Of a stretch of DNA of 64,000 nucleotides, positions 57,531 through 64,000 are shown in pieces. The position numbers and the translations under genes were made by a program. The notes below the pieces were generated by a model. It was given only the letters and a program-made list of their open reading frames with translations. It was not told where the DNA came from and ran no database searches. How positions within the stretch are numbered: position 1 is the first letter of the stretch; the number at the start of each line of letters is the position of its first letter. Source of the DNA: Kineosporiaceae bacterium SCSIO 59966 (lineage in GTDB: Bacteria; Actinomycetota; Actinomycetes; Actinomycetales; SCSIO-59966); contig CP052876.1 in assembly GCA_020881835.1 (NCBI GenBank), forward strand, positions 868,001 to 932,000. Direction: 5' to 3'.

Positions 57531-58543
57531 CGAGGCGGACGGGGAGCACAGTGCCCGAGGACGTCGAGCACGAGGGCAGGGTGCGCGAGCGCAGCGTGCG
57601 CGACCACCCGGTGCGTGACGACCCGGTGCGTGACGACCGGGCGCACCAGGACGGGGTACCGGTCGGCCGGGCGGCCGACCACGCCACGCCCGAGAGCACA
57701 GTGCCTGAGAGCACAGTGCCCGAGGACTCAGTGCCCGAGGAGCCGGTGCCCGAGGAGCAGGTGCCCGACCCGGCCGCCGAGAACGAGGCGCTCCTGCACG
57801 GGCTCTGGCGGAGGTTCAAGGACACCGGCGACGAGTCCGTGCGCGAGCGGCTGATCCTGCACTACTCGCCGCTGGTCAAGTACGTCGCGGGCCGGGTCGG
57901 CGTCGGCCTGCCGCCCAACGTCGAGCAGGCCGACCTCGTGTCGCACGGGATCTTCGGCCTCATCGACGCGATCGAGAAGTTCGACCTGGACCGGGCGATC
58001 AAGTTCGAGACGTACGCGATCTCCCGGATCCGCGGCGCGATCATCGACGAGCTGCGCGCCCTGGACTGGATCCCCCGGTCGGTGCGCAGCAAGGCCCGCG
58101 AGGTGGAGCGTGCCTACGCCGCGCTCGAGGCCGACCTGCACCGCACCCCCACCGAGGCGGAGGTGGCCGACCGGCTGGGGATGCCGGTGACGGACCTGCA
58201 CGCGGTGTTCACCCAGGTGTCCTACGTCAACGTGCTGGCGCTGGACGAGCTCATGTCCTCCGGCGACCGGGGGGAGGGCGGCCTGTCACTGGGGGACACG
58301 CTCAAGGACGCCAAGGCGGAGGACCCGGTCCTCGCGTTCGAGGGCGAGGAGACCAAGTTCCTGCTCGCCCGTGCCATCGACCAGCTCCCGGAGCGGGAGA
58401 AGATCGTCATCACCCTCTACTACTACGAGGGCCTCACCCTGGCGGAGATCGGCCGTGTCCTGGGTGTCACCGAGTCCCGGATCTGCCAGATGCACACCAA
58501 GGCCGTCGTGCAGCTGCGGGGCAAGCTGCGCGACGCCGGGTGA
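57527..58543 (+). CDS. whiG: RNA polymerase sigma factor, WhiG/FliA (sigma-28) family
   Basis: Alternative sigma factor, 338 residues. Domain 2 ([58 protein letters not shown]), domain 3 ([15 protein letters not shown]) and domain 4 ([40 protein letters not shown]) are complete. Synteny (xerC, rpsB) matches Streptomyces whiG, a sporulation sigma; in motile relatives it is FliA. An unusual N-terminal extension of about 85 residues is built of two 15-base tandem-repeat arrays (57596-57640, 57689-57763) with many in-frame GTG codons, so the true start may lie within it. The 3' end is overlapped by a reverse-strand frame. Confidence 0.93.
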   Translation: MTRRTGSTVPEDVEHEGRVRERSVRDHPVRDDPVRDDRAHQDGVPVGRAADHATPESTVPESTVPEDSVPEEPVPEEQVPDPAAENEALLHGLWRRFKDTGDESVRERLILHYSPLVKYVAGRVGVGLPPNVEQADLVSHGIFGLIDAIEKFDLDRAIKFETYAISRIRGAIIDELRALDWIPRSVRSKAREVERAYAALEADLHRTPTEAEVADRLGMPVTDLHAVFTQVSYVNVLALDELMSSGDRGEGGLSLGDTLKDAKAEDPVLAFEGEETKFLLARAIDQLPEREKIVITLYYYEGLTLAEIGRVLGVTESRICQMHTKAVVQLRGKLRDAG

Positions 58544-59158
58544 CCCCGGCCGGGCGCTGACGGGCACGACGCCTCTCAGCGGCAGCAGCACCGGCGGACC
58601 CGGCGGCCCGAGCAGTCCCAGCGGGTCCACGTACCGCTCACCGCGGCGCACCCCCCAGTGCAGGCACGACCGGGCGTCGCAGTGGCCGGTACCGGCCGCC
58701 ACCACCCCCACCACCTGGCCACGCGCCACCGGCGTGCCGGCCGGCAGCAGCGCCTCCACCGGCTCCACGCTGCTGCGCAGCCCGCCGGCGACGGTGACGG
58801 TCAGCACCCCACGGTCCACGACCCGGCCGGCGAACGTCACCACGCCGTCCGCCGGAGCCAGCACCGGGTCGCCCGGCGCCGCCGCCAGGTCCACCCCGCG
58901 GTGCCCCGGCGCCCACGGCGAGGCCGGGATCGCGGGCAGCCGGAGCACCGCGGGCACAGGACGTAGCGGCCAGTCCCAGCCCCGGCCCGGGTCCGCGGCC
59001 CGGCCGGGCGGTGCCACCGACACGGCGCCGGCCAGCAGGACGGCGGCCACCGCCACCGTCAGCAGTGCGACGGACCTGCCCGCCGCCACCCGCGCGGCGG
59101 ACCCGCCCGCCGCCGCCGGTCCGTCGGCCCTGGACCTCGACCACCCGTTGCGTCCCAC
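58286..59158 (-). CDS. M23-family (LytM-like) peptidase with antisense read-through tail
   Basis: 290 residues: signal peptide or anchor ([20 protein letters not shown], 29-48), then a peptidoglycan-peptidase-like domain with HRGVDLA (His86, Asp90) and CLHWGV in which the usual HxH is Cys165-x-His167. Homologous sequence should end near residue 195 (LLPLR); instead the frame continues about 95 residues, overlapping whiG by 258 bases. A TGA in the +1 frame sits exactly at the expected end (58576-58578). GTG at 59158 lies six bases from reverse-strand CAGGGT (59165-59170), supporting the start. Confidence 0.75.
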   Translation of the reverse strand: MGRNGWSRSRADGPAAAGGSAARVAAGRSVALLTVAVAAVLLAGAVSVAPPGRAADPGRGWDWPLRPVPAVLRLPAIPASPWAPGHRGVDLAAAPGDPVLAPADGVVTFAGRVVDRGVLTVTVAGGLRSSVEPVEALLPAGTPVARGQVVGVVAAGTGHCDARSCLHWGVRRGERYVDPLGLLGPPGPPVLLPLRGVVPVSARPGSPGVAQLAPQLHDGLGVHLADPGLGDTQDTADLRQGEALVVVEGDDDLLPLRELVDGTGEQELGLLALEREDRVLRLGVLERVPQ

Positions 59159-59250
59159 CCCGCCACCCTGACCGCCACCACCTGGCCGGACGACGTCACC
59201 GGCGGCCGCTGTGCACGACGCACCGGGCCGCGGCGGCTGTGGAGGACCAG

Positions 59251-60417
59251 TCAGGCCCTCCGCAGCCTCCGCAGCCGGCGCACCGCCTCGGCCAGCACGT
59301 CCTCCCGCTTGCAGAACGCGAACCGGACGAGCGAGCGCACCGGCTCGACGTCGTCCGCGAAGGCCTGCACCGGCACGCCGACCACGCCGGCGAGCTCGGG
59401 CAGCCGCCGGCACAGCTCCAGCCCGTCCGGGTAGCCGAGCGGGGCGGCGTCGGCGAGCACGAAGTACGTGGCCTGCGGCACGACGACGTCGAACCCCGCG
59501 TCGACCAGGCCCTCGCACAGGACGTCCCGGCGGCGGGCGAGGTCCGCCGCCTGCTCGGCGAAGAACTCCCGCGGCCAGCCCAGGGCCCCGGCGACCGCGG
59601 GCTGCAGCGGCCCGCCGGAGACGAAGGTGACGAACTGCTTGACGGCCGCGAGGGCGTCGACGAGGGCGGCCGGACCGTGCACCCAGCCGATCTTCCAGCC
59701 GGTCACCGAGAACGTCTTGCCGGCAGAGGAGACGGTCAGGGTCCGCTCGGCCATCCCCGGCAGCGACGCCAGCGGCACGTGCCGGGCGTCGTCGTCCAGG
59801 ACGAGGTGCTCGTAGACCTCGTCGGTGACGACGACGAGGTCGTGCCGGCGGGCGACGTCGGCCACCGCCTCGAGCTCGGTGCGGTCCAGCACCCGGCCGG
59901 TAGGGTTGTGCGGGGTGTTGAGCAGGACGAGCCGGGTCCGTCCGGTGACGGCGGCCTCCAGCGCCGCGGCGTCCAGGGAGAAGCCCGGCCCGAACGGCAC
60001 CGGCCGGCGCACCGCCCCCGCCAGCGCCACGGACGCCGCGTAGGAGTCGTAGTAGGGCTCCAGGGTGACCACCTCGTCGCCGGGCTCGCACAGGGCCAGC
60101 ACCGCCACTGCGATGGCCTCGGTCGCCCCGGTGGTGACGAGCACCTCGGCGTCCGGGTCGACGTCCAGCCCGTACCAGTCCCGCTGGTGGGCGGCGATCG
60201 CCTCGCGCAGCTGCGGGACCCCGCGCGGCGGCGGGTACTGGTTGTGCTCGTGACCGCGCAGGGCCGCGACCGCCGCCTCGAGCAGCTCGTCAGGACCGTC
60301 GGTGTCCGGGAAGCCCTGGCCGAGGTTGACCGCACCGGTGGCCCGCGCCAGCGCGGTCATCTCGGCGAAGACCGTGGTCCCGAAGCCCTGCATCCGCGTC
60401 ACGAGTCCGGCCGGCAT
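59251..60417 (-). CDS. Class I/II PLP-dependent aminotransferase
   Basis: 388 residues: N-terminal AVNLGQGFPDTDGP, NQYPPPRGVPQLREAIAAH, TTGATEAIAVAVLAL, NTPHNPTGRV, TDEVYEHLVLD and the PLP Lys in SSAGKTFSVTGWKIGW near 231. It resembles the kynurenine/methionine aminotransferase (YbdL) and N-succinyl-diaminopimelate aminotransferase (DapC) group; substrate is not certain. ATG at 60417 is six bases from a reverse-strand TAGGGT, so its mRNA is predicted leaderless. Divergent from rpsB. Confidence 0.9.
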   Translation of the reverse strand: MPAGLVTRMQGFGTTVFAEMTALARATGAVNLGQGFPDTDGPDELLEAAVAALRGHEHNQYPPPRGVPQLREAIAAHQRDWYGLDVDPDAEVLVTTGATEAIAVAVLALCEPGDEVVTLEPYYDSYAASVALAGAVRRPVPFGPGFSLDAAALEAAVTGRTRLVLLNTPHNPTGRVLDRTELEAVADVARRHDLVVVTDEVYEHLVLDDDARHVPLASLPGMAERTLTVSSAGKTFSVTGWKIGWVHGPAALVDALAAVKQFVTFVSGGPLQPAVAGALGWPREFFAEQAADLARRRDVLCEGLVDAGFDVVVPQATYFVLADAAPLGYPDGLELCRRLPELAGVVGVPVQAFADDVEPVRSLVRFAFCKREDVLAEAVRRLRRLRRA

Positions 60418-60439
60418 GCCCCGACCCTAGACGCGTGGT

Positions 60440-60468
60440 TTGGGTGGCGCCCGCGCGCGGCGTAGGAT
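60440..60468 (+). promoter_or_regulatory. Predicted rpsB promoter
   Basis: -35 TTGGGT (60440-60445), 17-base spacer, -10 TAGGAT (60463-60468). Start expected near 60475, giving a leader of about 190 bases. Confidence 0.55.
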
Positions 60469-60500
60469 GACCCGCGGTCGGCTCCGGTCGACCTCACTTC

Positions 60501-60537
60501 GCGTGCCCGCACACCGCCGGAGACCGGCGGGGCACGC
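60501..60537 (+). promoter_or_regulatory. Two-part hairpin in the rpsB leader
   Basis: GCGTGCC (60501-60507) pairs with GGCACGC (60531-60537), and inside it CCGCCGG (60514-60520) pairs with CCGGCGG (60524-60530), with a six-base bulge on the left. A further small CCCGC/GCGGG hairpin follows. This resembles a ribosomal-protein binding leader for S2 autoregulation, an inference. Confidence 0.45.
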
Positions 60538-60665
60538 CGCCTCGGTCCCGCACCAGCGGGTGGACGGCGCGTCGCGGGCACCAGGCGCGGCGGCCGCGGT
60601 GGCCGTTCGCGAGGAACCGAGAAGGTGCTGCCGGCCCGGCCGCAGCACGGAAGGAGTGCGTCGGC

Positions 60666-61682
60666 ATGGCCGTCGTCACGATGCGCCAGCTCCTCGAGAG
60701 CGGCGTCCACTTCGGGCACCAGACCCGCCGCTGGAACCCGAAGATGAAGCGCTACATCTTCACCGAGCGCAACGGCATCTACATCATCGACCTGCAGCAG
60801 ACGCTGAGCTACATCGACCGCGCCTACGACTTCGTCAAGGAGACCGTCGCGCACGGCGGCAGCATCCTGTTCGTCGGGACGAAGAAGCAGGCTCAGGAGC
60901 CGCTGGCCGAGCAGGCCACCCGGGTCGGCATGCCCTACGTCAACCAGCGCTGGCTCGGCGGCATGCTGACGAACTTCCAGACGGTCTCCAAGCGCCTCCA
61001 GCGCCTCAAGGAGCTCGAGCAGATCGACTTCGACGACGTCGCCGCGAGCGGCCGGACGAAGAAGGAGCTGCTCATGATGCGCCGGGAGAAGGAGAAGCTC
61101 GAGCGCACCCTCGGCGGCATCCGCAACATGGCGAAGGTGCCGAGCGCCGTCTGGATCGTCGACACGAACAAGGAGCACCTCGCGGTCGACGAGGCCCGCA
61201 AGCTCGGCATCCCGATCGTCGCCATCGTCGACTCCAACTGCGACCCGGACGTCGTGGACTACCGGATCCCGGGCAACGACGACGCCATCCGCTCGGTCAC
61301 CCTGCTCACCCGGGTCATCGCCGACGCGGTCGCCGAGGGCCTCATGGCCCGCTCGCGCGGCAGCGAGTCCGGAGCCGACGGCGCCGTCGCCGAGGAGCCG
61401 CTGGCCGAGTGGGAGCGCGAGCTGCTGGCCGGCCAGGAGGCTGAGCAGGCCCAGGGCGGGCAGGCCCAGAGCGAGCAGGCGGCCGGCGAGGCGACCGTGG
61501 GCGGACAGCCGGACGCCGGCCCGGAGCAGGTTGCGCAGGACGTCCAGGAGGGCGCCGCCGAGGCCGAGCAGGTCGTCGAGCAGCAGGCGCACCAGCTGGC
61601 GGAGCCGGCCGAGCCTGAGTCTGAGCCTGAGTCTGAGCCTGAGCGTGAGTCTGAGTCTGAGTCTGAGTCTGCGCAGGCCTGA
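60666..61682 (+). CDS. rpsB: 30S ribosomal protein S2 with long acidic repeat tail
   Basis: 338 residues. The first 230 or so are canonical S2 ([65 protein letters not shown]). The C-terminal extension is Glu/Gln/Ala-rich and ends in a Glu-Ser/Glu-Pro repeat encoded by ten hexamers (61611-61670). ATG at 60666 follows GGAAGGAG. tsf starts 37 bases after the stop, the standard rpsB-tsf pair. Confidence 0.98.
   Translation: MAVVTMRQLLESGVHFGHQTRRWNPKMKRYIFTERNGIYIIDLQQTLSYIDRAYDFVKETVAHGGSILFVGTKKQAQEPLAEQATRVGMPYVNQRWLGGMLTNFQTVSKRLQRLKELEQIDFDDVAASGRTKKELLMMRREKEKLERTLGGIRNMAKVPSAVWIVDTNKEHLAVDEARKLGIPIVAIVDSNCDPDVVDYRIPGNDDAIRSVTLLTRVIADAVAEGLMARSRGSESGADGAVAEEPLAEWERELLAGQEAEQAQGGQAQSEQAAGEATVGGQPDAGPEQVAQDVQEGAAEAEQVVEQQAHQLAEPAEPESEPESEPERESESESESAQA
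61611..61670 (+). repeat. Hexamer microsatellite in the 3' end of rpsB
   Basis: Ten consecutive in-frame hexamers of the form GAGTCT or GAGCCT (one GAGCGT) encode alternating Glu and Ser/Pro. Copy number can vary without a frameshift. Base composition is lower in GC than its surroundings. Confidence 0.95.
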
Positions 61683-61719
61683 GCCCGGCTACACCAACCG
61701 AGAGGGAGTACCACCTTCC

Positions 61720-62544
61720 ATGGCGAACTTCACCGCCGCCGACGTCAAGAAGCTCCGGGAGCAGACCGGCGCCGGCATGATGGACTGCAAGAACGCGCTC
61801 GCGGAGAGCGACGGGGACCTCACCAAGGCCGTCGAGCTGCTGCGGGTCAAGGGCCTCAAGGGTGTGACGAAGCGTGAGGGCCGCACCGCGTCCAACGGGC
61901 TCGTCGCCGCGTCGGTGGCCGACGGCGTCGGCACGATGGTCGAGGTCAACTGTGAGACCGACTTCGTCGCCAAGGGGGACACGTTCCAGGCGCTCGCCCA
62001 GCAGGTGCTCGACGCGGCGGTGGCCACTGGTGCGCAGGACGTCGACTCCCTGCTGACCGCCCAGGTGGACGGCAAGGACGTCAAGACCCTGCTCGACGAG
62101 GCGAGCTCCACCATCGGGGAGAAGATCGAGGTCCGCCGGGTGGCCCGGCTGCAGGGCGGGCACGTCGCCTCCTACCTGCACCGCACCAGCCCCGACCTGC
62201 CGCCGCAGATCGGCGTCCTCGTCGTCACCGACGTCGAGCACGAGGTCGCCCGGGACGTCGCCATGCACATCGCGGCGATGTCCCCGACCTTCCGTGCCCG
62301 GGAGGACGTCCCCGCCGAGACGGTGGAGAACGAGCGTCGCCTGGCCGAGGAGACCGCCCGGGAGGAGGGCAAGCCCGAGCAGGCCCTGCCCAAGATCATC
62401 GAAGGCCGGGTCAACGGCTACTTCAAGGACGCCGTGCTGCTCGAGCAGCCGTTCGCGAAGGACCCGAAGAAGACGGTCTCGGCCGTCCTCGCCGACGCCG
62501 GGGTGCAGCTGAGCGCCTTCGCCCGGTTCCGCGTCGGCGCCTGA
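61720..62544 (+). CDS. tsf: Elongation factor Ts
   Basis: Nucleotide-exchange factor for EF-Tu. 274 residues: N-terminal [20 protein letters not shown] then KNAL, the EF-Tu-contacting [14 protein letters not shown] region, and two core subdomains ending [18 protein letters not shown]. The frame is open upstream into rpsB; ATG at 61720 follows GAGGGAG and gives the family N-terminus. Confidence 0.98.
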   Translation: MANFTAADVKKLREQTGAGMMDCKNALAESDGDLTKAVELLRVKGLKGVTKREGRTASNGLVAASVADGVGTMVEVNCETDFVAKGDTFQALAQQVLDAAVATGAQDVDSLLTAQVDGKDVKTLLDEASSTIGEKIEVRRVARLQGGHVASYLHRTSPDLPPQIGVLVVTDVEHEVARDVAMHIAAMSPTFRAREDVPAETVENERRLAEETAREEGKPEQALPKIIEGRVNGYFKDAVLLEQPFAKDPKKTVSAVLADAGVQLSAFARFRVGA

Positions 62545-62556
62545 GCCGACCCGTGC

Positions 62557-62596
62557 TGCACGGCCCCGTCCCGGCGTCCGGGGCGGGGCCGTTGCA
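62557..62596 (+). terminator. Long hairpin between tsf and pyrH
   Basis: TGCACGGCCCCG (62557-62568) pairs with CGGGGCCGTTGCA (ending 62596) with one bulged base, enclosing CCCGG/CCGGG. No T run. Its right arm contains part of the pyrH -35. Confidence 0.65.
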
Positions 62597-62619
62597 CGAG
62601 CGGTGCAGTGCGGCAGACT
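62592..62619 (+). promoter_or_regulatory. Predicted pyrH promoter
   Basis: -35 TTGCAC (62592-62597), 16-base spacer, -10 CAGACT (62614-62619), the same -10 hexamer as at rplS. The leader to the ATG is about 28 bases with a GGGGAGA ribosome site. Confidence 0.5.
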
Positions 62620-62653
62620 GCCCCGCACAGCCGCCCACCACCAGGGGAGACCG

Positions 62654-63406
62654 ATGAGCCAGACCGACGAGCTGGACCCGACCCCCCACGGGGGGACCCG
62701 CTACCACCGGGTGCTGCTCAAGCTCTCCGGTGAGTCCTTCGGCGGCGGCAGCGTCGGCGTCGACCCGGACGTCGTGGCCCGCATCGCCCGGGAGATCGCG
62801 GCCGTGGTCGCCGAGGGCGTCGAGGTCGCCGTCGTCACCGGCGGCGGCAACTTCTTCCGCGGGGCCGAGCTGTCCCAGCGCGGGATGGACCGGGCCCGGG
62901 CCGACTACATGGGCATGCTCGGAACGGTGATGAACTGCCTGGCCCTGCAGGACTTCCTCGAGCAGGGGGGGACCGACACCCGGGTGATGACCGCGATCAC
63001 CATGGGGCAGGTGGCCGAGCCGTACATCCCGCGCCGGGCGATCCGGCACATGCAGAAGGGCCGCGTGGTGATCTTCGGCGCGGGCGCCGGGCTGCCCTAC
63101 TTCTCCACCGACACCGTCGCCGCCCAGCGGGCCCTGGAGATCCACGCCGACGTCGTCCTGATGGCCAAGAACGGGGTTGACGGGGTGTACACCGCCGACC
63201 CCCACGTCGATCCCACCGCCCGCCGCCTCGAGCGGATCACCTACACCGAGGCGCTCCAGCGGGGGCTCAAGGTCGCCGACGCGACCGCGTTCAGCCTGTG
63301 CATGGACAACAAGCTGCCGATGATCGTCTTCGGTCTGGAGCGCGAGGGCAACGTCCTGGCCGCGGTCCGGGGTGAGAGGATCGGGACCCTGGTCGTCGCC
63401 GAGTGA
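62654..63406 (+). CDS. pyrH: UMP kinase
   Basis: Phosphorylates UMP to UDP; bacterial hexameric amino-acid-kinase fold. 250 residues: [60 protein letters not shown] and [14 protein letters not shown]. The frame extends upstream, but ATG at 62654 follows GGGGAGA. frr follows after 34 bases. Confidence 0.98.
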   Translation: MSQTDELDPTPHGGTRYHRVLLKLSGESFGGGSVGVDPDVVARIAREIAAVVAEGVEVAVVTGGGNFFRGAELSQRGMDRARADYMGMLGTVMNCLALQDFLEQGGTDTRVMTAITMGQVAEPYIPRRAIRHMQKGRVVIFGAGAGLPYFSTDTVAAQRALEIHADVVLMAKNGVDGVYTADPHVDPTARRLERITYTEALQRGLKVADATAFSLCMDNKLPMIVFGLEREGNVLAAVRGERIGTLVVAE

Positions 63407-63440
63407 CGTCCGCGGGTACGACACGACGAAGGAGCGAGGC

Positions 63441-63998
63441 GTGATCGACGAGACCCTCCTCGAGGCGGAGGAGAAGATGGACAAGGCCGTGGAGGTCGCC
63501 AAGGAGGAGTTCGCGGCGATCCGCACCGGCCGTGCGAACCCGGCCATGTTCGCCCGGATCACGGTGGAGTACTACGGCAGCCCGACGCCGCTGCAGCAGC
63601 TCGCCTCGTTCCAGACCCCGGAGGCCCGCACCGTCCTCATCACCCCGTACGACCGGTCCTCGATGAGTGCCATCGAGAAGGCGCTGCGCGACTCCGACCT
63701 GGGCGTCAACCCGGCCAACGACGGGAACGTGATCCGGGTGAACCTGCCCGAGCTCACCCAGGAGCGGCGCCGCGACTACATCAAGATCGCGCGCGCGAAG
63801 GCGGAGGAGGCCCGCGTGTCGGTCCGCAACATCCGCCGCCGGGCCAAGGAGGAGCTGGACCGCATCGCCAAGGACGGCGAGGCCGGCGAGGACGAGGTCG
63901 CCCGCGCCGAGAAGGAGCTCGAGCAGCTCACCAGGCGCCGGGTGGACGCCGTCGACGAGCTCCTGCGGCACAAGGAGAGCGAGCTGCTCGAGGTCTGA
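63441..63998 (+). CDS. frr: Ribosome recycling factor
   Basis: With EF-G, splits post-termination ribosomes. A complete 185-residue protein: three-helix bundle with [55 protein letters not shown] and [17 protein letters not shown] at 63441 follows AAGGAGCGAGGC. The window ends two bases after its stop. Confidence 0.98.
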   Translation: MIDETLLEAEEKMDKAVEVAKEEFAAIRTGRANPAMFARITVEYYGSPTPLQQLASFQTPEARTVLITPYDRSSMSAIEKALRDSDLGVNPANDGNVIRVNLPELTQERRRDYIKIARAKAEEARVSVRNIRRRAKEELDRIAKDGEAGEDEVARAEKELEQLTRRRVDAVDELLRHKESELLEV

Positions 63999-64000
63999 GC

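Overview
The window is 64 kb of very GC-rich, gene-dense chromosome from an actinobacterium. The support is heavy use of GTG starts, and blocks in the typical actinobacterial order: rnc-mutM-acyP-smc-ftsY-amtB-glnK-glnD-ffh-rpsP-khpA-rimM-trmD-rplS-lepB-rnhB, then yraN-comM-dprA-xerC-whiG-rpsB-tsf-pyrH-frr. An NdgR-type IclR regulator beside leuCD, an HU with a long Lys/Ala tail, CofC (coenzyme F420 pathway), GlnR-like sites and a cys-motif L28 all agree. I cannot fix the genus; Micrococcales-like lineages are a guess. There is no phage, plasmid or transposase gene: this is mainly housekeeping DNA.

Layout. 0-7 kb: DEAD-box helicase, a glycosylase-annotated family protein, a GDSL hydrolase, an FAH-family enzyme, gltX and a CPBP protease. 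7.0-7.3 kb: tRNA-Gln(CTG) and tRNA-Glu(CTC) with promoter and terminator. 7.5-20 kb: ndgR/leuCD, hup, murA, cofC, plsC-gpsA, a Cys/Met-metabolism PLP enzyme, ddl, DUF3515, a stand-alone Lrp-type domain and thiL. 19.7-20.3 kb: the only long gene-free stretch, holding a symmetric repeat element. 20.3-28.6 kb: rpmB, a DAK2/FakA-like protein, recG, rsmD, coaD, DUF177-rpmF, rnc, mutM and acyP. 28.6-34.7 kb: a 37-residue Cys-rich protein under a CsoR/RicR-like operator, then the reverse-strand cydABCD cluster. 34.8-64 kb: chromosome segregation, protein targeting, nitrogen control and translation genes, ending with frr.

How the genes work together. ftsY and ffh are the two GTPases of co-translational targeting, and two signal peptidases follow. 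amtB-glnK-glnD is a nitrogen-sensing unit behind a well-spaced GlnR-like box. rpsP, rplS, rpsB, rpmB and rpmF are ribosomal genes; three of them have 5' leaders with long perfect stems. cydABCD makes a bd-type oxidase and the transporter needed to assemble it. Many genes abut or overlap by ATGA/GTGA, so translational coupling is common. Many others have a -10-like hexamer exactly six bases before the start codon, which predicts leaderless mRNAs.

The strongest candidates for something undescribed are: (1) the symmetric repeat element at 19724-20255 and its partial relatives at 7380-7495 and 28295-28313; (2) the Cys-rich miniprotein and its metal-type operator at 28632-28810; (3) the structured ribosomal-protein leaders; and (4) the M23-peptidase gene whose frame runs about 95 codons past its expected end into the antisense of the sigma-factor gene. 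All functional calls are from motifs and gene order by eye; no database search was run.
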